Origin: Clostridia bacterium | Lineage (GTDB): Bacteria > Bacillota_A > Clostridia > Oscillospirales > CAG-272 | NCBI GenBank assembly: GCA_017454075.1 | Contig: JAFTDQ010000100.1 | Coordinates: 1-6,222, forward strand | Direction of reading: 5' to 3' | Length of the DNA stretch: 6,222 nucleotides | Part shown: positions 1-4,967 of the stretch, piece after piece | Numbering within the stretch: the stretch's first letter is position 1 | How the letters are laid out: the number at the start of each line of letters is the position of its first letter | Notes under the pieces: generated by a model | What the model was told of the DNA's origin: nothing | Databases searched by the model: none | Seen by the model: only the letters and a program-made list of their open reading frames with translations | Translations under genes and position numbers: made by a program

Positions 1-32
1 AATCCTCTCTTCTATGGTAAGATGTGTGTAGT

Positions 33-96
33 TCATACGGATCTCTCCTTTGTAGCTTGGTGTGTCGTGACTCTATTCTACCAGAGATCCGTATGA
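33..96. repeat. 14-bp perfect inverted repeat with 36-nt spacer in gene-free flank
   Basis: The arms are TCATACGGATCTCT (33-46) and AGAGATCCGTATGA (83-96), exact reverse complements. Inside them GTAG (52-55) can pair with CTAC (78-81), so the transcript of either strand could form a long interrupted hairpin. Positions 1-147 otherwise show no convincing gene. No transposase, tRNA or rRNA is recognisable, and no U-tract follows the arm to make it a standard terminator. It could be a small mobile or dispersed palindromic element, a structured RNA end, or the 3' control region of a gene left of the window. Function unknown. Confidence 0.55.
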
Positions 97-147
97 TCTT
101 CAATTCTTTTTTTGCTGTTGCACTTGATAGTATAATTCACCTTCCGA

Positions 148-179
148 AATAAAACTCCCCGGTTTTTTCCGGGGAGTTT
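148..179 (-). terminator. Rho-independent terminator of argGH
   Basis: An 11-bp perfect stem (AAACTCCCCGG at 152-162, CCGGGGAGTTT at 169-179) encloses a six-base loop. Read on the minus strand, the stem starts two bases after the argH stop codon and runs into a T-rich tract (TTTTATTT). This is a classic intrinsic terminator for the leftward operon. On the plus strand the T-tract is short, so rightward termination would be weaker. Confidence 0.9.
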
Positions 180-181
180 AA

Positions 182-1564
182 TCAGTATTTTTTGATCTTT
201 TCTTTCACGTCGGCGATCTGTTTCATCACCGAGGCGGGGGAGGGCCCTCCCACGCCGGCGCGGCGGTTCACGCAGTTCCCGAGGTCGAGCGCCTCGTAGA
301 TCTTTTCGTCGGCGCCCGGGCACACGGCGCGGAATTCGTCAAGCCCGATATCCTCGAGCGTCCTGCCCTCCGAACTGCATTTTGAGACCAGCCCGCCCGA
401 GATTTTGTAGGCGTCGCGGAACGGGACGCCCTTCCCGACGAGATAGTCGGCGAGGTCCGTCGCGTTGATAAAGCCCTTTTTCGCCGCCGCCTCGAGGGCT
501 TCGCGCCTGACCGTCAGGGTGCTTATCATCCCCGTCATGATGGGAAGGCAGGCGAGAACGGTGTCGATCGCGTCAAAGACGCTCTCCTTGTCCTCCTGCA
601 TGTCCTTGTTATACGCGAGCGGCAGACCTTTCAGCGTCGTGAGCAGCGAAACGAGGTCGCCGTAGACCCGTCCGGTCTTGCCCCGGGTGCGCTCCGCCAT
701 GTCGGAGTTCTTTTTCTGCGGCATTATGCTCGAGCCGGTCGTATAGGCGTCAGAGAGCTCTATGAACCCGAACTCCCATGAGCTCCAGAGAACGAGCTCT
801 TCCGAAAGACGCGAGAGATGCATCATTATCATCGAGATCGCCGAAAGCAGCTCGACGCAGAAATCCCGGTCGGAAACCCCGTCGAGACTGTTCATCGCGA
901 CCCCCGAAAAGCCGAGCGCGGCGGCCTCCGAAACCCTGTCGGTCGGGAAGGTCGTGCCGGCGAGAGCGCAGCATCCGATGGGGCACTCGTCGGTCCTCCG
1001 GCGGGCGTCGGAGAGACGGCCGAGGTCACGGAGCAGCATATAGGCGTACGCCATGAAATGATGCCCCAGCGTAACGGGCTGCGCCCTTTGCAGATGGGTG
1101 TAGCCCGGCATGACTGTCCCGGCGTTTTCTTCGGCTCGGGTCATCAGCGCTTCGATGAGCTCCTTCACGGCGGCCGAGATCACGTTTATCTCTTTTTTCA
1201 GATACATGCGCATGTCGAGCGCGACCTGATCGTTGCGCGAACGCGCGGTGTGAAGCCGCTTTCCCGGCTCGCCGACGCGTTCCGTCAGGACGGATTCCAC
1301 GAACATGTGTATGTCCTCGGCGCCCGGGTCGATCTCAAGCTTTCCGGAGCGCAGATCCGAGAGGATGCCGTCGAGCCCCGCGAGGATCTTTTCGGAGTCT
1401 TCGCGCGAGATAACTCCGCAGTCGGCGAGCATCGCCGCGTGGGCGGCAGACCCCCTTATATCCTCTTCATACATCCGGCAGTCGAAGCGTATCGATGAAT
1501 TGAAATCGTCGGCGGCGGCGGAGGTTTTCCCGTCCGTCCTGCCCGCCCACATTTTGCGGGACAT
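182..1564 (-). CDS. argH: Argininosuccinate lyase
   Basis: This cytoplasmic enzyme cleaves argininosuccinate to arginine and fumarate, the last step of arginine biosynthesis. The 460-residue length matches the family. It belongs to the fumarase/aspartase superfamily, whose active sites form between subunits of a homotetramer. Visible motifs are HTARSRND (105-112), GYTHLQRAQP with the conserved His157 (154-163), and the signature loop GSSIMPQKKN (277-286) that carries the catalytic serine. The residue after KKN is Ser287, where many homologues such as E. coli have Pro; this looks like tolerated variation. The ATG overlaps the argG stop by one base (TGATG), and an AAGGA Shine-Dalgarno lies 8 nt upstream inside argG (1573-1577), so translational coupling is likely. 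Transcription ends at the terminator immediately downstream. Identification is near certain. Confidence 0.97.
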   Translation of the reverse strand: MSRKMWAGRTDGKTSAAADDFNSSIRFDCRMYEEDIRGSAAHAAMLADCGVISREDSEKILAGLDGILSDLRSGKLEIDPGAEDIHMFVESVLTERVGEPGKRLHTARSRNDQVALDMRMYLKKEINVISAAVKELIEALMTRAEENAGTVMPGYTHLQRAQPVTLGHHFMAYAYMLLRDLGRLSDARRRTDECPIGCCALAGTTFPTDRVSEAAALGFSGVAMNSLDGVSDRDFCVELLSAISMIMMHLSRLSEELVLWSSWEFGFIELSDAYTTGSSIMPQKKNSDMAERTRGKTGRVYGDLVSLLTTLKGLPLAYNKDMQEDKESVFDAIDTVLACLPIMTGMISTLTVRREALEAAAKKGFINATDLADYLVGKGVPFRDAYKISGGLVSKCSSEGRTLEDIGLDEFRAVCPGADEKIYEALDLGNCVNRRAGVGGPSPASVMKQIADVKEKIKKY

Positions 1565-2790
1565 CAGAGCTTTCCTTTTTTCTCAAGCAGGGCCTGAACG
1601 GTTGTCGGAAGGCCCCAGATGTTTATGAAGCCCTCTGCCTGACCCTGATCGTAATCTGATTCCCCGAAGGTGACGAGATCCTCGGAATAAAGGGAGAAGG
1701 GAGACGTCGTGCCCGCCGGGATGATATTGCCCTTGTAAAGCCTGAGTTTTACCGAGCCCGTTACGTGCTCGTTCGACTTGTCGGCAAAGGCGGTCATCGC
1801 CTCGCGGAGAGGAGTGAACCACTTGCCGTTGTATATGAGATCGGCAAAGTCAACGGCGAGCTTCTGTTTCAGATGGAGCGTCTCCTTATCGACCGTCAGC
1901 ATCTCGAGCTGTTCGTGAGCAAAATAGAGTATCGTGCCGCCGGGTGTCTCGTAAACGCCCCTGTCCTTCATTCCGATCAGGCGGTTTTCGACGATGTCGA
2001 TGATCCCGATGCCGTTTTTGCCGCCGATCTCGTTGAGCTTTTCGATGATCTTGCTCGCCTTCATCTTCTCGCCGTCGAGGGCTACGGGCGCGCCCGCCTC
2101 AAAATCTATCGTCACGTAGGTCGGCTCGTCCGGCGCCTTGAAGGGAGATACGCCCATTTCGAGGAAACCGGGCTTGTCGTAATCCGGCTCGTTCGACGGG
2201 TCCTCGAGATCCAGCCCCTCGTGGCTGAGGTGCCAGAGGTTCTTGTCCTTCGAATAATTCGTCTCGCGGCTTATTTTGAGCGGAACGTTGTGCGCCTCGG
2301 CGTAGTCGATCTCCTCGTCACGGGACTTGATCTCCCACTCGCGCCACGGCGCGATGACGGGCATGTTGGGCGCGTAACGCGCAATCGCCAGCTCAAAGCG
2401 CACCTGATCGTTGCCCTTGCCGGTGCACCCATGGGCGATGGCGTCCGCGCCCTCGGCCAGCGCGATCTCGGCGATCTTCTTGCCGATGACCGGGCGGGCG
2501 AAGGCCGTGCCGAGGAGGTATTTTTCATATTTTGCGCCCATTTTCATGGCGGGAATAATAACGTCGTCCACCATCTCGTCGGTGAGGTCGGCGATAATGA
2601 GCTTTGACGCGCCGGTCTTTATGGCTTTTTCCTCAAGCCCCTCGAGCTCGTCGGCCTGCCCGACGTTTCCGGATACCGCGATTATTTCGGGATCGTTGTA
2701 GTTTTCCTTGAGCCACGGGATTATTATCGACGTGTCGAGCCCGCCGGAATAGGCGAGAACTATCTTCTTTATGCCTTCTTTGCTTTTCAT
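1564..2790 (-). CDS. argG: Argininosuccinate synthase
   Basis: This cytoplasmic enzyme condenses citrulline and aspartate using ATP to form argininosuccinate, the substrate of the adjacent argH. From this start it has 408 residues, normal for bacterial ArgG. The N-type ATP pyrophosphatase P-loop AYSGGLDTS is at 13-21, and the second family signature [14 protein letters not shown] is at 120-133. I chose the ATG at 2790 over the in-frame ATG at 2826. The promoter -10 box ends at 2832, which puts the transcript start at about 2825, so the upstream ATG would have no leader or ribosome site. The chosen ATG has GAAAGG 8 nt upstream and gives a product starting just before the P-loop strand. It is first in a two-gene operon with argH, probably controlled by arginine. 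Confidence 0.97.
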   Translation of the reverse strand: MKSKEGIKKIVLAYSGGLDTSIIIPWLKENYNDPEIIAVSGNVGQADELEGLEEKAIKTGASKLIIADLTDEMVDDVIIPAMKMGAKYEKYLLGTAFARPVIGKKIAEIALAEGADAIAHGCTGKGNDQVRFELAIARYAPNMPVIAPWREWEIKSRDEEIDYAEAHNVPLKISRETNYSKDKNLWHLSHEGLDLEDPSNEPDYDKPGFLEMGVSPFKAPDEPTYVTIDFEAGAPVALDGEKMKASKIIEKLNEIGGKNGIGIIDIVENRLIGMKDRGVYETPGGTILYFAHEQLEMLTVDKETLHLKQKLAVDFADLIYNGKWFTPLREAMTAFADKSNEHVTGSVKLRLYKGNIIPAGTTSPFSLYSEDLVTFGESDYDQGQAEGFINIWGLPTTVQALLEKKGKL

Positions 2791-2798
2791 TTTAACTG

Positions 2799-2804
2799 CC
2801 TTTC
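2799..2804 (-). promoter_or_regulatory. Ribosome binding site deciding the argG start
   Basis: GAAAGG on the minus strand lies 8 nt before the ATG at 2790. The alternative ATG at 2826 has no such site and coincides with the predicted transcript start. Confidence 0.75.
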
Positions 2805-2808
2805 GGAT

Positions 2809-2822
2809 GGAAATTTCATTCA
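2809..2822 (-). promoter_or_regulatory. Candidate ARG box (ArgR operator) in the argG leader
   Basis: The minus-strand sequence TGAATGAAATTTCC matches the general TGAAT-N4-ATTCA arginine-repressor palindrome at 8 of 10 fixed positions. It lies directly downstream of the predicted transcript start, where a bound repressor would block initiation. Matches of this quality in AT-rich DNA can arise by chance, and no argR gene is in the window. Tentative. Confidence 0.3.
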
Positions 2823-2831
2823 ACATGGATA

Positions 2832-2859
2832 ATTATACACAAAATCGGCGCGGTGTCAA
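2832..2859 (-). promoter_or_regulatory. Sigma-A type promoter of argGH
   Basis: On the minus strand a perfect -35 TTGACA (2859-2854) and a perfect -10 TATAAT (2837-2832) are separated by 16 bp. The expected transcript start is near 2825, giving a leader of about 35 nt before the argG ATG at 2790. Confidence 0.88.
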
Positions 2860-2904
2860 GGGGCAAATATAAAAATATTCAGAAATAATGAATTATAGCC
2901 GCAC

Positions 2905-2933
2905 TTGACTTTAACCCGGGCGGATGATATAAT
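2905..2933 (+). promoter_or_regulatory. Sigma-A type promoter of the dlt-like operon
   Basis: A -35 TTGACT (2905-2910) and a -10 TATAAT (2928-2933) are separated by an ideal 17-bp spacer. A TGn extension precedes the -10 (TG at 2925-2926). The transcript should start near 2940, about 20 nt before the small membrane peptide gene. No other promoter or terminator is evident before 6222, so it probably drives the whole rightward cluster. The near-consensus elements suggest strong basal expression unless it is repressed. Confidence 0.88.
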
Positions 2934-2960
2934 ATGAAAAAATCAATGAAGGTGCAGTAA

Positions 2961-3140
2961 ATGTCTTTCAGGCTTTTTGTCGTTATCGTTATCGCGGCGG
3001 GAATACTCGTTTTTCTCGCTGTCGCGGGCCTTCTGATCTATATTCTGATAAGAAACCTGCGGGAAGACGAACGAAACCGCAGGGAGAGGGACGAGAGGGC
3101 GACGGTTTACAGCCCTGACGGCGACCGCCGCGGCGAGTGA
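2961..3140 (+). CDS. Small single-pass membrane peptide heading the dlt-like operon
   Basis: This is a 59-residue hypothetical protein. Residues 5-30 are almost entirely hydrophobic and form one membrane helix. The remainder (31-59) is very highly charged, rich in Arg, Glu and Asp (RNLREDERNRRERDER), and probably cytoplasmic. The ATG has AAGG 8 nt upstream (2949-2952) and lies about 20 nt after a strong promoter start, which supports a real gene despite its size. It is 74 nt upstream of the ligase gene with no terminator between, so co-transcription is likely. Classical dlt operons also begin with a tiny single-helix protein, DltX. However, the FxYNEF-like end I associate with DltX is absent here, so any relation is positional only. 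Function unknown; it could be an accessory subunit of the downstream membrane acyltransferase. Confidence 0.72.
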   Translation: MSFRLFVVIVIAAGILVFLAVAGLLIYILIRNLREDERNRRERDERATVYSPDGDRRGE

Positions 3141-3175
3141 CGCCCGCGCGTCACGCCGGACAAACGATTGCAATT

Positions 3176-3204
3176 TCCCGGGGATCCGACAGTCCCCGCC
3201 GGGA
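3176..3204 (+). promoter_or_regulatory. Possible alternative hairpins over the ligase ribosome binding site
   Basis: Two mutually exclusive 6-bp stems can form. CGGGGA (3179-3184) with TCCCCG (3193-3198), loop 8 nt, leaves the Shine-Dalgarno free. TCCCGG (3176-3181) with CCGGGA (3199-3204), loop 17 nt, buries part of GGGAG (3201-3205). No T-tract follows, so this is not a terminator. A role in translational control is speculative. Confidence 0.25.
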
Positions 3205-3205
3205 G
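3201..3205 (+). promoter_or_regulatory. Ribosome binding site deciding the ligase start
   Basis: GGGAG lies 9 nt before the ATG at 3215. The longer GTG alternative at 3137 has no purine-rich site in front of it. Confidence 0.7.
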
Positions 3206-3214
3206 ACGGCCATT

Positions 3215-4735
3215 ATGAACAACAACGTCATCTCATATCTGATATCCGCGGCGGAACGCTTTCCCGGAAAGACCGCGTTCTGTTCGGAGGACGAACGGCT
3301 GACTTTTTCGGAACTTGACCGGATAAGCCGGACGGTCGGGACGTTCCTGCACGAAAACGGGATCTGCCGCCGCCCCGTCGCCGTTTTTATGAAACGATCC
3401 CCCCGGGAGATCGCCGCGTTTTTCGGCGTGATCCGCGCGGGATGCTTTTACGTCCCGCTTGACCTCGACATGCCTTCCGCCCGGGTCGATCTGATACTCG
3501 GAAATATCATGACGCCGCTTGTGATCTGCGACGGAGAAACGGCAGAGGCCGCGGGAAAGCTCGACCTGAGAGGCGGACGCGCGATCACCATCGACGAGAT
3601 CCTTTCGGGCGGCGGGACCGACGACGAGGCGCTCGATCTCATTTACCGGAAAGCGATCGACACCGATCCGATATACGTGGTTTTCACGTCCGGCTCGACG
3701 GGCGTGCCGAAAGGCGTCTGCGCCTGTCACAGATCGGTCGTCGACTACGTCACGAGGCTGTCCGAAACGCTCGGCTTTTCGGAGGACACTGTTTTCGGGA
3801 ATCAGTCGCCGCTCTATTTCGACGCGTGTCTGAACGAGCTTTACCCGACTCTCATGTTCGGGGCGACGACCTTCCTCATTCCGAAAAGGCTCTTCACGAC
3901 GCCCGTCGCGCTCGTCAATTATCTGAACGAAAACAGAATAAACACGATCTGCTGGGCGGCGCCCGCCCTTACCATGATAAGCGCGTTCGACACCTTCTCG
4001 GTCGTTAAGCCCGAATATCTCCGCACCGTCGCCTTCGGCTCGGAGGTCTTTCCCGTGAAACAGTTCAACAGGTGGTTCCGGGCGCTCCCCGGGGCGAGCT
4101 TCACAAACCTTTACGGCCCGACCGAGACCACCGGGATGTGCTGCTTTTACAGATGCGGGCGGGAGTTTTCCGAGGATGAGACGATTCCGATCGGAAAGCC
4201 GTTTCCCAACCGGGAAATAATACTTCTGAAGCCCGACGGGACCGTCGCCGGGGAAGGCGAGGAGGGCGAGATCTGCGTGCGCGGCACCGCGCTCACGCTC
4301 GGATACTACAACGATCCCGAAAGGACGGAGGCCGCATTCGTGCAGAATCCCCTGAACGGCTCCTACCCCGAAAAAATATACAGGACGGGCGATCTCGCGA
4401 AGTATGACAGTGAGGGCGATCTCGTCTTCATATCCCGGAAGGACCGCCAGATAAAACACATGGGTCACAGGATAGAGCCCGGCGAGATAGAGATCACCGC
4501 CGCCGGGTTTCCCGGCGTCGCCCTCTGCGCCTGCGTTTACGACGCCGGAAAGCGCAGGATACTCCTGTTCTTCACCGGCGAGGCGGAGCCGGACGCGCTC
4601 GGCGCCGGGATGAGGGACCGCCTCCCCGGGTATATGGTCCCCGGCAGGATAATAAAACTGAACGAAATGCCGCTCACACCGAACGGAAAGATAAACCGGC
4701 TCGCGCTTGAAAACATGAAACAGGAGAGCAGATAA
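3215..4735 (+). CDS. DltA-like amino acid adenylation enzyme (carrier protein ligase)
   Basis: This standalone ANL-superfamily adenylation enzyme should convert an acid plus ATP to an acyl-adenylate and load it as a thioester on the carrier protein encoded next. Its 506 residues match DltA length. Core motifs in order are the phosphate loop FTSGSTGVPKG (157-167), FDACLNE (202-208), LYGPTE (299-304), GEICVRG (351-357), YRTGDL (389-394), the hinge region SRKDRQ...GHRIEPGEIE (407-426) and C-terminal NGKINR (490-495) with catalytic Lys492. Asp203 sits where amino-acid A domains bind the substrate amino group, so an amino acid is likely. FGSEVFP (274-280) has Gly where DltA typically has Cys (FCGEV), so D-alanine is not assured. 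ATG 3215 was chosen for its Shine-Dalgarno; GTG 3137 would add 26 residues with no recognisable family motif. The stop directly abuts the carrier ATG. Confidence 0.92.
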   Translation: MNNNVISYLISAAERFPGKTAFCSEDERLTFSELDRISRTVGTFLHENGICRRPVAVFMKRSPREIAAFFGVIRAGCFYVPLDLDMPSARVDLILGNIMTPLVICDGETAEAAGKLDLRGGRAITIDEILSGGGTDDEALDLIYRKAIDTDPIYVVFTSGSTGVPKGVCACHRSVVDYVTRLSETLGFSEDTVFGNQSPLYFDACLNELYPTLMFGATTFLIPKRLFTTPVALVNYLNENRINTICWAAPALTMISAFDTFSVVKPEYLRTVAFGSEVFPVKQFNRWFRALPGASFTNLYGPTETTGMCCFYRCGREFSEDETIPIGKPFPNREIILLKPDGTVAGEGEEGEICVRGTALTLGYYNDPERTEAAFVQNPLNGSYPEKIYRTGDLAKYDSEGDLVFISRKDRQIKHMGHRIEPGEIEITAAGFPGVALCACVYDAGKRRILLFFTGEAEPDALGAGMRDRLPGYMVPGRIIKLNEMPLTPNGKINRLALENMKQESR

Positions 4736-4966
4736 ATGGAAAAGCTGCTTGAAATACTGAGGGACGTACGTCCCGACGTCGATTTTACCGCGGAGGACAA
4801 TCTCATCGAGGGCGGGATCCTCGACTCGATGGATATCGTGAATCTCATAACCGGGATAAGCGAGGAATTTGACGTCGTGATAACGGCGAGGGACATTCTG
4901 CCCGAAAACTTCAATTCCGCCGCGAAAATGTTCGAACTCATAAAGAGGCTCCGGGAGGAGGACTGA
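4736..4966 (+). CDS. DltC-like acyl/amino-acyl carrier protein
   Basis: This 76-residue, acidic, predicted helical protein has the size and pattern of DltC-type carrier proteins. The motif NLIEGGILDSMDIVNLI (22-38) contains Ser31 in the DSM context, the site where a phosphopantetheinyl transferase would attach the 4'-phosphopantetheine arm. The ligase upstream would load its acyl group on that thiol, and the carrier would present it to the membrane acyltransferase downstream. The ATG follows the ligase stop with no gap (TAAATG), and AGGAG (4722-4726) lies 9 nt before it inside the ligase gene, indicating coupled translation. DltC from Firmicutes has a very similar LLDSM core, but an acyl carrier for another substrate looks nearly the same, so the cargo cannot be read from this protein alone. 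Confidence 0.93.
   Translation: MEKLLEILRDVRPDVDFTAEDNLIEGGILDSMDIVNLITGISEEFDVVITARDILPENFNSAAKMFELIKRLREED
4953..4961 (+). promoter_or_regulatory. Ribosome binding site supporting a TTG start
   Basis: GGGAGGAGG at the end of the carrier gene lies before TTG 4968; its GGAGG core (4954-4958) leaves a 9-nt spacer. The first in-frame ATG lies about 200 codons later, inside conserved MBOAT sequence, so TTG is the best start. Confidence 0.8.
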
Positions 4967-4967
4967 C

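Noticed and set aside
131..136. TATAAT on the plus strand near the argH terminator, as a possible rightward promoter
   Set aside because: No -35 element at suitable spacing, and a transcript from it would run antisense into argH through the terminator stem.
1765..2607. A 280-codon plus-strand frame inside argG, and a similar 226-codon frame at 818-1498 inside argH
   Set aside because: Both are antisense shadows of confidently identified enzymes, with no ribosome site or family motif.
2885..2896. Short palindrome ATAAT-GA-ATTAT between the two promoters, as a distinct operator
   Set aside because: It is short and AT-only in its arms, so chance occurrence is likely; kept only as part of the possible ArgR half-site observation.
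2946..2960. Four-codon ORF (ATG to TAA) immediately before the small membrane peptide, a possible leader peptide
   Set aside because: It is only four codons, no ribosome site precedes it within the short leader, and it overlaps the Shine-Dalgarno of the next gene.
3137..3214. GTG start for the ligase at 3137, overlapping the small peptide's stop
   Set aside because: No Shine-Dalgarno precedes it, and the 26 extra residues match nothing in the family. The ATG at 3215 has GGGAG at good spacing and gives the usual DltA length.
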